Source of the DNA: Dermabacter sp. p3-SID358 | Lineage (GTDB): Bacteria; Actinomycetota; Actinomycetes; Actinomycetales; Dermabacteraceae | Direction: 5' to 3' | Assembly (NCBI RefSeq): GCF_025147465.1 | Contig: NZ_JALXOZ010000013.1 | Location: 1 to 64,000 of the forward strand | DNA: 64,000 bases | Shown: positions 1 to 8,505 of the stretch, one piece after another | Layout: each line of letters begins with the position of its first letter | How positions within the stretch are numbered: the first letter of the stretch is position 1 | Position numbers and translations under genes: made by a program | The notes under the pieces: generated by a model | Database searches by the model: none | Told to the model about the DNA's origin: nothing | The model's input: the letters and a program-made list of their open reading frames with translations, nothing else

Positions 1-2
1 CA

Positions 3-1585
3 CCGGCGGTACCCCAGGGCTTCGCGATTGATGCTGTGAGTGTTGATGATGCCTCTGTTGAGCGTGCCGAGAATGGTTCGTTCACTGTGACGGATGGCGT
101 GGAGCTTGCTCCTGGTGAGTCGAAGAGCTTCACGGTTGTGATCTCGGGTTCGTTCGATCCTGCGAAGGTTGTGGAGTCTGAGGTCTCAGCGTGCGCCGGT
201 GAGGGTGCTGTTGAGGGTGCTCATGGTTTCGTCAACGAGGTCACGATGAACGGTGATAGTGATGGCGATGGCAACAACACTGCGTGTACCACGGTTGAGG
301 ATGATCCGAAGTTTGCGGTGAAGAAGGAAGCCTCCGGTGAGGTGACTGCCGTGAATGGCAAGTGGTCGTCTTCTTACACGGTGACGGTGTCGAATACCGG
401 TGTGCTTTCGGGTACGTCGCAAACGGTGACGGACACGCCTGCGCTGCCGAAGGGCTTCACGGTCTCCAACGCGGCTGTTGAGGGTAAGGATGTTGCTCTT
501 AGGGATGGCGTGTTCACTGTGACCGATGGCGTGGAGCTTGCTCCTGGTGAGTCGAAGACGTTCACGGTTGTGATCTCGGGTTCGTTCGATCCGAGCCTGG
601 TTGTGGAGTCTGAGGTTTCTGAGTGCGCCGGTGAGGGTGCTTCTGAGGGTGCTCATGGTTTCGTCAACGAGGTCGCGATGGATGGTGATTCTGACGGTGC
701 CGAGAACAACACTGCGTGTGCCACGGTTGAGGATGATCCGAAGTTTGCGGTGAAGAAGGAGCCTGGTGAGGCAAGCGCTGATCAGGGTTCATGGTCCTCG
801 ACCTACACGGTGACGGTGTCGAACACTGGCGTGCTGAAGGGTATGTCGCAGCTGGTGACGGATATGCCTTCTGCGCCGAAGGGCTTCGAGATCCAGAAGG
901 CCACTGTTGAAGGCACGGAGGTTGTGCTCAAGGACGGTGCCTTCACTGTGACGGATGGCGTGGAGCTTGCTCCGGGTGAGTCGAAGTCGTTCGCGGTTGT
1001 GGTGTCTGGTTCGTATGAGCCGGCTGGGGCTGATTGGGCTTCTGCCGCGAAGTGTGCTGGTGAGGGTGAGGACTCGACCGGCGGTGGTTTCGTCAATCAG
1101 GTCACGATGAACGGTGATAGTGACGGCGATGTGAATAACACTGCGTGTAATGCGGTGGTGAAGGATCCGTTGTTTGCGGTGAAGAAGGAGCCTGGTGAGG
1201 CGAGCGCCGAGAACGGAACATGGTCGTCGACGTACAGGGTGACGGTGTCGAACACTGGTGAGGTGAAGGGCACCTCGCAAGCGGTGACGGATACGCCTCG
1301 TGTTCCTGCTGGTTTCACGGTGACGAGCGCGATGGTTGATGGCAAGAAGGTTGCCCTCACAGATGGCGCGTTCACGGTGACGGACGGCGTGGAGCTTGCC
1401 TTTGGTGGTTCGAAGTCGTTCGAGGTTGTGGTCTCAGGCTCGTACGACGCGAAGGCTGATTGGGCTGCGGCCGCGGCGTGTGACACGAACAGTGGCACGG
1501 CGTCGACGGGTGGTTTGTTCAACGAAGTGTCGATGCCAGGCGATAGCGATGGCGAGGGCAATAACTCGGCGTGTAATGCGGTAGA
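3..1585 (+). repeat. In-frame tandem repeats (432/429-nt units) in surface gene
   Basis: FAVKKE blocks start at 309, 741 and 1170, giving periods of 432 and 429 nt. A partial unit precedes base 309, and the last unit ends near 1585. Adjacent units share long stretches of near-identical DNA, so copy number could change by recombination. Confidence 0.85.
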
Positions 1586-1760
1586 TAAGCCCGATACGCC
1601 TGCCGCGCCTGCAAAGCCGGCGAAGCCGGTGAAGCCGCAGTCTGGTTTGCCTTTGCCGCGTACTGGTGCCCCGATTGGGTTGAGTGCTGCAGCCGGCCTC
1701 TTCACGATTGTTGCGGGGTGCACGATCCTGGTAGCGGGCCGCCGCAACAGGCGATCCTAA
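3..1760 (+). CDS. LPXTG-anchored repeat surface protein, 5' end outside window
   Basis: The frame is open from the first bases, and the residues before the first internal start codon match the repeat consensus, so the gene begins upstream; 585 residues are visible. The protein consists of DUF11-like beta-rich repeats of 143-144 residues. Each has a FAVKKE block, a YTVTVSNTG block, an FTVTDGVELA block and a C-terminal GDSDG..NN.AC block, with two conserved cysteines per unit. A Lys/Pro-rich wall-spanning stretch follows, then the sortase signal LPRTG (bases 1653-1667), a hydrophobic segment and the tail RRNRRS. It is therefore expected to be sortase-linked to peptidoglycan and displayed outside; ligand unknown. 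Codon use favours GGT, GCT and GTG more than the neighbouring housekeeping genes do. A strong terminator follows. The surface-anchor call is secure; adhesin or S-layer-like roles are guesses. Confidence 0.85.
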   Translation, partial: PAVPQGFAIDAVSVDDASVERAENGSFTVTDGVELAPGESKSFTVVISGSFDPAKVVESEVSACAGEGAVEGAHGFVNEVTMNGDSDGDGNNTACTTVEDDPKFAVKKEASGEVTAVNGKWSSSYTVTVSNTGVLSGTSQTVTDTPALPKGFTVSNAAVEGKDVALRDGVFTVTDGVELAPGESKTFTVVISGSFDPSLVVESEVSECAGEGASEGAHGFVNEVAMDGDSDGAENNTACATVEDDPKFAVKKEPGEASADQGSWSSTYTVTVSNTGVLKGMSQLVTDMPSAPKGFEIQKATVEGTEVVLKDGAFTVTDGVELAPGESKSFAVVVSGSYEPAGADWASAAKCAGEGEDSTGGGFVNQVTMNGDSDGDVNNTACNAVVKDPLFAVKKEPGEASAENGTWSSTYRVTVSNTGEVKGTSQAVTDTPRVPAGFTVTSAMVDGKKVALTDGAFTVTDGVELAFGGSKSFEVVVSGSYDAKADWAAAAACDTNSGTASTGGLFNEVSMPGDSDGEGNNSACNAVDKPDTPAAPAKPAKPVKPQSGLPLPRTGAPIGLSAAAGLFTIVAGCTILVAGRRNRRS

Positions 1761-1833
1761 GGCGGGCCGGTGGTCCTAGGTGATGGCCTAGGGCGAGGCT
1801 GATCCCAAGGACGTGCCCTAAGAGCACGCACGA

Positions 1834-1885
1834 GGGGTGGTGTTTACAGTCGACTACGACTGCAAACACCACCCCCCATCTTTTT
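1834..1885 (+). terminator. Rho-independent terminator of the surface protein gene
   Basis: A 19-bp stem (1834-1852 with 1859-1877, one mismatch) with a short loop is followed by a T-rich run at 1879-1885. It lies 74 nt after the surface protein stop codon. Confidence 0.85.
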
Positions 1886-1955
1886 CCCCGTAGCGAAGCA
1901 CGCACAAGCCAGAGACCTCTCGCGTGAGGCGTTTGGTACGTTGGACAGCCAGGGA

Positions 1956-2052
1956 ATGAAAGGCGGGTTCGACGAACCGCGTATGTGAGAAAGAGACGAT
2001 CTGGATGCGGAGCTCATGGATGAAAGGCGGGTTCGACGTACCGCGTATGTGA
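1956..2052 (+). repeat. Two 33-nt direct repeats upstream of miaB
   Basis: Copies at 1956-1988 and 2020-2052 are 64 nt apart and differ at one base. Each holds a dyad around GGTTCGACGAACC (perfect in the first copy, one mismatch in the second). Each copy also reads as an ATG-to-TGA frame of ten codons, but without a well-placed ribosome binding site. The rest of the 1761-2122 gap holds the terminator and no convincing gene. Role unknown; a protein-binding site pair for miaB expression is possible. Confidence 0.6.
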
Positions 2053-2122
2053 CCTGATGCGGCAGGAGTCACCCGGTCCTGATCGTGCCCGTAAGGGAGC
2101 TGCTACGTATCCTAGGAAGACC

Positions 2123-3673
2123 ATGAGCGAACTAGCGATCCTCAACGAGAATGACGCCCCGGCGCGCGGCACCTACCAGGTACGCACGTTTGGTTGCCAG
2201 ATGAACGTCCACGACTCCGAGCGCCTCACGGGCCTCCTCGAGCAGGCGGGATACACCCCAGCCGCCGAGGGTGCTGACCCGCTGAACGGCGATGTCGATG
2301 TCATCGTCTTCAACACGTGCGCCGTGCGCGAAAACGCCGACAACCGCCTTTACGGCAACCTCGGCCAGTTGCGCCCCGCAAAAGACGCGAACCCAAACCT
2401 TCAGATCGCCGTGGGCGGCTGCCTCGCGCAAAAAGACCGCTCGACGATCACCGATCGCGCGCCATGGGTGGACGTCGTGTTCGGCACCCACAACATTGGC
2501 TCGCTCCCCGTGCTCCTCGATCGCGCACGCGTCCAAAAAGAAGCACAGGTCGAAATTCTCGAGTCACTCGAGGTATTCCCCTCCACTCTTCCCACGAAGC
2601 GCGAAAGCGCGTATGCAGGGTGGGTATCGATTTCTGTGGGCTGCAACAACACGTGCACGTTCTGCATCGTTCCCTCTTTGAGAGGAAAGGAAAAGGATCG
2701 CCGCCCCGGCGAGATTCTCGCCGAAGTCAAGGAGCTCGTAAACCAGGGAGCTCTTGAAGTGACCCTGCTTGGGCAGAACGTCAACTCGTACGGGGTTGAG
2801 TTCGGCGACCGCGGGGCATTCGCGAAGCTTTTGCGCGCGTGCGGTGACATCGAAGGCCTCGAGCGTGTGCGATTCACCTCGCCGCACCCAGCGATGTTTA
2901 CCGACGACGTGATCGAGGCGATGGCGGAAACCCCGAACGTCATGCCGCAGCTGCACATGCCGCTGCAATCCGGGAGCGATGCCGTGCTCAAGGCGATGCG
3001 GCGCTCCTACCGCTCGAAGAAGTTCCTCGGAATCCTTGAGAAGGTCCGCGAGAAGATCCCGCACGCCGCGATCACGACCGACATTATCGTGGGCTTCCCC
3101 GGTGAAACCGAGGAAGACTTCCAAAAAACCCTCGATGTCGTCGAAGCCTCGCGCTTCTCAAGCGCCTTCATGTTCCAGTACTCGCCGCGCCCCGGAACCC
3201 CCGCGGCGGAGATGGAAGAGCAGATTCCGAAGGAAGTCGTCCAGGAGCGGTTCGAGCGCCTCGTGGCACTACAGGATCGCATCGCCGCCGAAGAAAACGC
3301 GAAAAAGGTTGGAGCCGAGGTGAGCGTGCTCATCGCCGAAGGCGAAGGTGACCGCGACGCCGAGACCCACCGTATTTCGGGCAGAGCTGAAGACGGTCGC
3401 CTCGTGCACGTCGCCCTCCCCGCGGGATACCCGGCGGATGAGCGGCCACGCCCCGGCGACGTCGTGCGTGCGCGCGTGACCAAGGCCGCGCCTTTCTACC
3501 TCATCGCTGACTCGGGCGCCGAGGGCGGCGAATTTGAGGTGCGTCGCACTCGCGCGGGCGATGCGTGGGAGCGCCGAGAACATGGCGAGGACGAGCCGGA
3601 TGCCTGTGGCACCGGCGGTTCGGGCGGCCCCGTGAGCCTCGGCCTTCCGAGCCTCAGGCGCCCCGGCAGTTAA
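2123..3673 (+). CDS. miaB: tRNA-2-methylthio-N6-dimethylallyladenosine synthase MiaB
   Basis: Radical-SAM methylthiotransferase that adds a methylthio group to i6A37 of tRNAs reading UNN codons, acting after MiaA. The N-terminal UPF0004 domain holds the auxiliary-cluster cysteines C25, C66 and C100; the radical-SAM domain has C174, C178 and C181 (CxxxCxxC); a TRAM-like RNA-binding region lies near 390-460. The frame is open from 2057, but ATG 2123 follows an AGGA box by about six bases and fits the family N-terminus (516 residues). The last 40 or so residues are a low-complexity tail. It lies upstream of miaA in the usual actinobacterial arrangement, separated here by a convergent YbjN-like gene. 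Confidence 0.95.
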   Translation: MSELAILNENDAPARGTYQVRTFGCQMNVHDSERLTGLLEQAGYTPAAEGADPLNGDVDVIVFNTCAVRENADNRLYGNLGQLRPAKDANPNLQIAVGGCLAQKDRSTITDRAPWVDVVFGTHNIGSLPVLLDRARVQKEAQVEILESLEVFPSTLPTKRESAYAGWVSISVGCNNTCTFCIVPSLRGKEKDRRPGEILAEVKELVNQGALEVTLLGQNVNSYGVEFGDRGAFAKLLRACGDIEGLERVRFTSPHPAMFTDDVIEAMAETPNVMPQLHMPLQSGSDAVLKAMRRSYRSKKFLGILEKVREKIPHAAITTDIIVGFPGETEEDFQKTLDVVEASRFSSAFMFQYSPRPGTPAAEMEEQIPKEVVQERFERLVALQDRIAAEENAKKVGAEVSVLIAEGEGDRDAETHRISGRAEDGRLVHVALPAGYPADERPRPGDVVRARVTKAAPFYLIADSGAEGGEFEVRRTRAGDAWERREHGEDEPDACGTGGSGGPVSLGLPSLRRPGS

Positions 3674-3701
3674 AGGGCCCAGCGAGAATGTCGCGCCTCG
3701 C

Positions 3702-4172
3702 TCAGGCTTCGGCCTCGTCGTGGTCGCTCACATGCGCGGCGAGATTCGAGAAGAACGCGACCGTCGTCGAGAGCGCGCACGTGATCGCGCGGTCGATCGC
3801 CTCATCGCTCACGCCGTAGAAATAGTCGAAAACGAGCTCGCCGTACACGCCAAGGGCCGTGTCATTTTCGCGGCGCACGTACGCCTTTGGCCACATTCGC
3901 TCCATGTTCCAGTGGTTGCACAGCCGCGTAGCCTCGAGCTTCTGCTGAGCAGCGAGAAGCTCATTCCACCGACCGCGGATCACGAGGATGTGCGAGTGCT
4001 CGCCCGCGACAGCGAACGTGAAAGGATAGTGATCGAAGCGTGCGCGCAGCACGTTCGGCGTGTCGTCATCTTCGACGAAGGCATAGCCAAGCCGCTCGAG
4101 AGAATCCTCGAGGCGCTCGATGGTGAATTTTTCGCCGGCGGGTGCGGCATCGTGCGAGGGGCCGTTCGACAT
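3702..4172 (-). CDS. YbjN-domain protein
   Basis: The 156-residue protein has no signal peptide. Its fold region (about residues 16-145) resembles actinobacterial YbjN-like proteins, which are related to type III secretion chaperones and usually uncharacterised: an N-terminal ERLEDSLERLGYAF helix, an FAVAGEHSHILVIRGRW strand block and a C-terminal helix. It lies between miaB and miaA, opposite in strand, a placement seen for this family in other actinobacteria. The minus-strand leader has a TAGAAA -10-like box and AAAGG six bases before the ATG. Function unknown. Confidence 0.7.
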   Translation of the reverse strand: MSNGPSHDAAPAGEKFTIERLEDSLERLGYAFVEDDDTPNVLRARFDHYPFTFAVAGEHSHILVIRGRWNELLAAQQKLEATRLCNHWNMERMWPKAYVRRENDTALGVYGELVFDYFYGVSDEAIDRAITCALSTTVAFFSNLAAHVSDHDEAEA

Positions 4173-4285
4173 CGGCTGCCTTTCTACGGTGTCCGGCCCG
4201 GGGCCGGTAAACGACGGGTCGCAACTACGCTACCGATTTTCGGCGCACCACGCGAAACATCGGGACACGATCGAAAGGAGGGCGC

Positions 4286-5278
4286 GTGCCACACTCCGCC
4301 CAGAGCTGTAAACCACACGCTGATCCAGGCGAGCAGGCACTGCCTCTCGTGGTGATTGCGGGGGCGACGGCGACAGGTAAAAGCGCCCTCGCGATCGACA
4401 CCGCCGAGCGGATCGGCGGCGAAGTGATCAACGCCGATGCCCTCCAGTTCTACCGCGGCATGGACGTGGGGACGGCGAAGGTCACGCGCCGAGAGCGCCG
4501 CGGAATTCCGCACCACCTCCTCGACATCCTCGACGTCACCGAAGAGGCAAGCGTCGCGACGTTTCAACGGGAGGCGAGACGTCTTGCGGATGAGATCCGC
4601 GAAAGGGGCAAACTTCCCGTCGTCGTCGGTGGCTCGGGGCTCTACGTGCGGGCCTTTACCGACGTGATGGCCTTTCCACCGTCGGATCCCGCCGTGCGCA
4701 CGGAGATCGAAGCTCACGTGCGGGAGGTGGGGACGGGTGCCGCCCACGCCGAGCTTGCCAAGGCCGATCCCGCCGCAGCGAAGAAGATCGCCCCGCGTGA
4801 TGAACGCAGGATCGTCCGCGCGCTCGAGGTGCACCGCCTGACCGGGAAGCCATTTTCGGCGTTTTTGCCGACCTACACGTTTCACGATCCCGCGATCGCG
4901 TACGTGGCCGTGAGCCTCGAACGGGAGAGGCTCCACGAACGCGTCGAAGCGCGCGTGCACCGCATGATCGAGGAGGGTTTTCGCGAGGAGGTGGAGGAGC
5001 TGCTGGACATCGGCATCGAACGCGGCGTGACGGCGCGCCAGGCGATTGGATACGCCCAAATGATCGCCCACGTGCGCGGGAAAATGAGTCTCGACGAAGC
5101 CATCGATTCGACGATCACCAACACGCGGCGCCTCGTGCGCAAGCAGGACACGTGGTTCCGCCGCGATACGCGCCTTACGTGGGTGCCGGGGGAGGATTCC
5201 GACGCTGCCCTCGCAATGATTGAGCGCGAGATTGCGCACGCAGCTGAGAGCAGCTCGCGGCTGAAGCATGAAGAATGA
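4286..5278 (+). CDS. miaA: tRNA dimethylallyltransferase MiaA
   Basis: Transfers the dimethylallyl group from DMAPP to A37 of tRNA, the step before MiaB. The P-loop-like motif GATATGKS lies at residues 26-33, followed by the family block DALQFYRGMDVGTAK and the DERRIVRALEV segment; 330 residues, normal for the family. The start is GTG 4286, with AAGGAGG four bases upstream. A 24-nt gap separates it from dapF, which has its own -10 box. Confidence 0.95.
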   Translation: MPHSAQSCKPHADPGEQALPLVVIAGATATGKSALAIDTAERIGGEVINADALQFYRGMDVGTAKVTRRERRGIPHHLLDILDVTEEASVATFQREARRLADEIRERGKLPVVVGGSGLYVRAFTDVMAFPPSDPAVRTEIEAHVREVGTGAAHAELAKADPAAAKKIAPRDERRIVRALEVHRLTGKPFSAFLPTYTFHDPAIAYVAVSLERERLHERVEARVHRMIEEGFREEVEELLDIGIERGVTARQAIGYAQMIAHVRGKMSLDEAIDSTITNTRRLVRKQDTWFRRDTRLTWVPGEDSDAALAMIEREIAHAAESSSRLKHEE

Positions 5279-5290
5279 CCTCGCCGTGCC

Positions 5291-5296
5291 TATGAT
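5291..5296 (+). promoter_or_regulatory. -10 box for a leaderless dapF mRNA
   Basis: TATGAT ends six bases before the dapF ATG and there is no ribosome binding site between. This geometry puts the transcription start at or next to the start codon. Confidence 0.55.
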
Positions 5297-5302
5297 CGGG
5301 CC

Positions 5303-6187
5303 ATGGACTCTGCACCCTCACGTCCCGAAGCTCGCAAAGCCCTCAGCTACGCGAGTGCAACCAAGAATGACTTCGTGATGATCGATGACCCGGCGGGCCG
5401 CGGCGAACTAAACGTCGCACGGGTGCGCGAACTCGCTGGTCCCGCGGGAACCGACGGCGTCATTCGCGCGATCCGAACTCGATGCCTTGGAGATCCTTCG
5501 AGTAAAAACCTCGAGAACCCGCCCACATGGTTCATGGATTACCGCAACGCCGATGGAACGATCGCGCAGATGTGCGGCAACGGTGTTCGCGCCTACGCTG
5601 CTTTCCTCGTCGACCGCGGTTACGTCGAAGAGAGGGTCTTCGACGTGATGACCCGTGCGGGCGTGCGCACGGTCGAGGTTCTCGAGGAGGGCCCTCAGTG
5701 GCGAGTGCGTGTGGGCATGGGACCCGTCACGGTCGAGGAGACGAAGCGCATCGTGCGCATCGGCGATCAGCTTGTCGAGGGAACGGACGTGAACGTCGGC
5801 AACCCCCACACGGTTGTTGAGTTGCCCGAGGCCCTCGCGCTTGAGGATCTTGACCTCAGCGAGCGCCCCGATCTCGACCCCGACCCCGAACACGGTACGA
5901 ATATCGAGTTCGTTGAGACGCGCGGAGAACGGCACGTTGCCATGCGAGTTTTCGAACGAGGTGTGGGGGAGACCCTCTCGTGTGGAACGGGGGCGACGGC
6001 CGTTGCCGCCGCGCTTGCGGCGGCGCGCAACGACGACACGCGCGAGCCGTGGCGCGTCGACGTGCGTGGCGGGCGCCTTGAGATCGGTTGGGATGCTTAC
6101 GGTGACATGACACTTACGGGTCCCGCCGAGCTCGGCGAACTTAAAGCAGGCAGCCCCGCGAACACGCGCGGAAAGTCGGAAGGCTAG
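5303..6187 (+). CDS. dapF: Diaminopimelate epimerase
   Basis: Interconverts LL- and meso-diaminopimelate, the penultimate step of lysine synthesis and the source of the meso-DAP used by MurE. It is a two-domain cofactor-independent epimerase. The catalytic cysteines are C91 in MCGNGVRA and C227 in SCGTGATA; the substrate-binding GNPH lies near 166-169. 294 residues, a normal length. The preceding TATGAT box and absence of a Shine-Dalgarno sequence suggest a leaderless transcript. It is convergent with the methyltransferase gene downstream, with a perfect palindrome between them. Confidence 0.95.
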   Translation: MDSAPSRPEARKALSYASATKNDFVMIDDPAGRGELNVARVRELAGPAGTDGVIRAIRTRCLGDPSSKNLENPPTWFMDYRNADGTIAQMCGNGVRAYAAFLVDRGYVEERVFDVMTRAGVRTVEVLEEGPQWRVRVGMGPVTVEETKRIVRIGDQLVEGTDVNVGNPHTVVELPEALALEDLDLSERPDLDPDPEHGTNIEFVETRGERHVAMRVFERGVGETLSCGTGATAVAAALAAARNDDTREPWRVDVRGGRLEIGWDAYGDMTLTGPAELGELKAGSPANTRGKSEG

Positions 6188-6192
6188 GCAGC

Positions 6193-6208
6193 CGTCGGAA
6201 TTCCGACG
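6193..6208. terminator. Perfect 16-bp palindrome between convergent genes
   Basis: CGTCGGAATTCCGACG sits between the dapF stop and the convergent methyltransferase stop. It could terminate both transcripts, although there is no T-run. Each arm carries TCCGACG, the core of the recurring 12-mer found elsewhere in the window. Confidence 0.4.
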
Positions 6209-6231
6209 CTACCCGTGCCTTTCGAACGACC

Positions 6232-6861
6232 TTAGCTTTCCGAACGCTCCGGGCCCACGCCGAGCAAGCGGAATCCCTTCGAGGAATGAACCTTCTCGAC
6301 CCGGCGCGCGGGGAACTGCCTGGCCATCCAGGTTGCGAGAGAGTCGGCGCCGAGGTTCTTGCCGACGACCATCGCCGCGCTTCCCGTGCCGTGAAGCTGC
6401 CCGATCCACCGTGCGAGAAGGGCATGAAGCTCGCTCTTGCCGATGCGGATCGGCGGATTCGACCAGAGCGCGTCGAAGCGTGCGCTCTCGGGGATGTCTT
6501 CGGGGGCGGCGACCGTGACATTCGTGAGGCCGAGCCGCGCGGCATTCTCGCGCGTGACGGTTCGCGCATGCGGATTGATGTCGATAGCTGTGACGCGGCA
6601 CTCGGGTTGTTCGAGCGCGAGGCTCAAGGCGATGGGCCCCCAGCCGCATCCGATATCGAGCACGTCGCTGCCAGGTGCGATCGGCGCAAAGAGATCCGCG
6701 TGCGCGAGGAGAATCGCCGTAGCCTTATCGAGCCCATCGAAGCTGAAGAGCCCTTTCGCGGTCACGAGGTTACGCTCGGCGCCCGCGAGGTGGACACGGA
6801 GTTCTCGGCGCTCGAGGTCGCTTCCGGGCCTGGGGGAGAAGTAGTGGGCGTCGCTTGTCAC
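6232..6861 (-). CDS. Class I methyltransferase, RsmC/MTS family
   Basis: Predicted SAM-dependent rRNA guanine-N2 methyltransferase related to RsmC (16S G1207). The SAM-binding block VLDIGCGWGPIA lies at residues 67-78 and the target-base motif NPPI at 135-138; the C-terminus is close to the family pattern. GTG 6861 gives 209 residues starting TSDAHYFSPRP, where relatives start. A TACACT box ends seven bases before it, fitting a leaderless mRNA. The frame is also open to an ATG at 6933, which would add 24 residues unlike the family. RsmC-type assignment is by motif; the exact base is not provable here. Confidence 0.8.
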   Translation of the reverse strand: MTSDAHYFSPRPGSDLERRELRVHLAGAERNLVTAKGLFSFDGLDKATAILLAHADLFAPIAPGSDVLDIGCGWGPIALSLALEQPECRVTAIDINPHARTVTRENAARLGLTNVTVAAPEDIPESARFDALWSNPPIRIGKSELHALLARWIGQLHGTGSAAMVVGKNLGADSLATWMARQFPARRVEKVHSSKGFRLLGVGPERSES

Positions 6862-6868
6862 AGTGAGG

Positions 6869-6874
6869 AGTGTA
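6869..6874 (-). promoter_or_regulatory. -10 box for leaderless RsmC-like gene
   Basis: TACACT on the minus strand ends seven bases upstream of GTG 6861. No Shine-Dalgarno sequence lies between. Confidence 0.45.
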
Positions 6875-6933
6875 GTGGCGCAGCACGCGAAAAGCTCCCC
6901 TCCGAGGGATGGACGTGACACACTTATACGCAT

Positions 6934-6947
6934 GCCTCACGTGAGGC
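6934..6947. promoter_or_regulatory. 14-bp palindrome in the divergent hflX promoter region
   Basis: GCCTCACGTGAGGC is a perfect palindrome, 32 bases upstream of the hflX start and in the divergent gap to the RsmC-like gene. Operator-like; regulator unknown. Confidence 0.4.
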
Positions 6948-6978
6948 CCCACCGAGAGAACCCGGAGTAAAGACGCAC

Positions 6979-8505
6979 TTGACGCCCTTCATTCCCGATC
7001 CCGAATTCGAGACCACCGACATAGCGCCGCAAGATGCCGACCACGATGGCGCGGAGAGCGGCCCGCGCGAAGCCTCGATCATGCAGCGCGTGCTCTCGCG
7101 GGGCGACGCGTCGATCTCAGCGACCACGTATGAAAGCGACGCCGACGGAGACCAGCTCGATCTGGCCGAACGTCACTCGCTTCGCCGAGTCGACCAGCTG
7201 CGCACCGACCTTGAAGACGTCACCGAAGTCGAATATCGCGAGCTCCGCCTCGAAAACGTGGTACTTGCGGGGTTATTTACGACCGGCAACGTCGAAGACG
7301 CCGAGAACTCCATGCGCGAACTTGCCGCCCTCGCGGAGACGGCTGGTTCTCGCGTGCTCGATGGCGTTATGCAGCGCCGCGCGCACCCCGACCCCGCGAC
7401 ATTCCTTGGTTCCGGTAAGGCGAAAGAGCTCGCCGAAATCGTCGCCGACCTTCACGCCGACACCGTGATCTGCGACGGTCAGCTCGCCCCCTCGCAGCGT
7501 CGAGCGCTTGAAGACATCATCAAGGTCAAGGTCATCGATCGCACGGCGCTCATCCTCGACATCTTTGCGCAGCACGCGAAGTCCCGCGAGGGTAAGGCCC
7601 AGGTTGAACTCGCGCAGCTCGAATACCTTCTTCCTCGCCTTCGCGGTTGGGGCGAATCGATGTCCCGGCAGGCGGGCGGACGCGTCGCGGGCGGCGCAGG
7701 AATCGGCTCACGCGGCCCCGGCGAAACAAAGATCGAACTTGATCGCCGCCGCATTCGCACACGCATGGCGAAACTTAGGCGCGATATCAAGGCGATGGAA
7801 CCCTCGCGCGAAGCAAAACGCGCCGACCGCAAGCGCAACAACATCCCCTCCGTCGCGATCGCCGGATACACGAACGCCGGGAAGTCTTCCCTTCTCAATC
7901 GCCTCACGGGAGCCGGGGTGCTCGTGGAGAACGCCCTGTTCGCGACACTCGACCCGACCGTGCGCCGGTCGGTAACGCCCGACGGTCGCGAGTTTACCTT
8001 CGCGGATACCGTCGGATTCGTGCGCTCCCTTCCCACCGAGCTTGTGGAGGCCTTCCGTTCCACGCTCGAAGAGGTGTCCGGGGCGGACCTACTCCTGCAC
8101 GTTGTCGACGCCTCCCACCCCGATCCCGAAGGGCAGATTCGCGCCGTGAGGGCCGTGCTCTCCGACATCGAGGGGTTCGACGTGCCCGAAATCGTCGCCC
8201 TCAACAAGGCCGATCTCGCGAGCCCGGAGACTCTCGCGCGGCTCCGCTCGCAAGTGGAGCACTCGGCCGTTGTTTCCGCACGTACGGGCGAGGGGATCGA
8301 GGAGCTTCGCGAGCTGATCGCCGACATGCTTCCGCGTCCTGCGGTCGAAATCGACATCGTCGTGCCCTACACGCGAGGTGACCTTGTGTCGCGCGTGCAC
8401 ACTCAAGGTGAACTCGTGCGCGAGGAGTTTCTCGCCGAGGGGACGCGCCTTGTCGCACGGGTCGACGAATCCCTCGCCTCCGACCTCGCTGCGGCGCGTC
8501 AGTGA
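6979..8505 (+). CDS. hflX: Ribosome-associated GTPase HflX
   Basis: GTPase that binds the large ribosomal subunit and splits stalled or heat-damaged 70S ribosomes. The N-terminal HflX domain and coiled-coil linker include GGRVAGGAGIGSRGPGETK; the G domain starts near residue 290 with GYTNAGKSS (about 296-304), then DTVGF and NKAD. 508 residues with an N-terminal extension of about 75 residues, as in other actinobacteria. The start TTG 6979 has GGAG 11 bases upstream, so it is uncertain. The stop overlaps the next gene by four bases (GTGA), implying co-translation with the helicase. Confidence 0.9.
   Translation: MTPFIPDPEFETTDIAPQDADHDGAESGPREASIMQRVLSRGDASISATTYESDADGDQLDLAERHSLRRVDQLRTDLEDVTEVEYRELRLENVVLAGLFTTGNVEDAENSMRELAALAETAGSRVLDGVMQRRAHPDPATFLGSGKAKELAEIVADLHADTVICDGQLAPSQRRALEDIIKVKVIDRTALILDIFAQHAKSREGKAQVELAQLEYLLPRLRGWGESMSRQAGGRVAGGAGIGSRGPGETKIELDRRRIRTRMAKLRRDIKAMEPSREAKRADRKRNNIPSVAIAGYTNAGKSSLLNRLTGAGVLVENALFATLDPTVRRSVTPDGREFTFADTVGFVRSLPTELVEAFRSTLEEVSGADLLLHVVDASHPDPEGQIRAVRAVLSDIEGFDVPEIVALNKADLASPETLARLRSQVEHSAVVSARTGEGIEELRELIADMLPRPAVEIDIVVPYTRGDLVSRVHTQGELVREEFLAEGTRLVARVDESLASDLAAARQ

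Noticed and set aside
186-656. Long minus-strand open frame opposite the surface protein
   Set aside because: Arg/His-rich shadow of a repeat-coded gene, no ribosome site, repeats in step with the sense gene.
1956-2052. CRISPR array
   Set aside because: Only two copies and no spacer pattern; no cas genes.
1956-2052. Short peptide genes in the 33-bp repeats
   Set aside because: Frames of ten codons exist, but there is no well-spaced ribosome site or conservation evidence.
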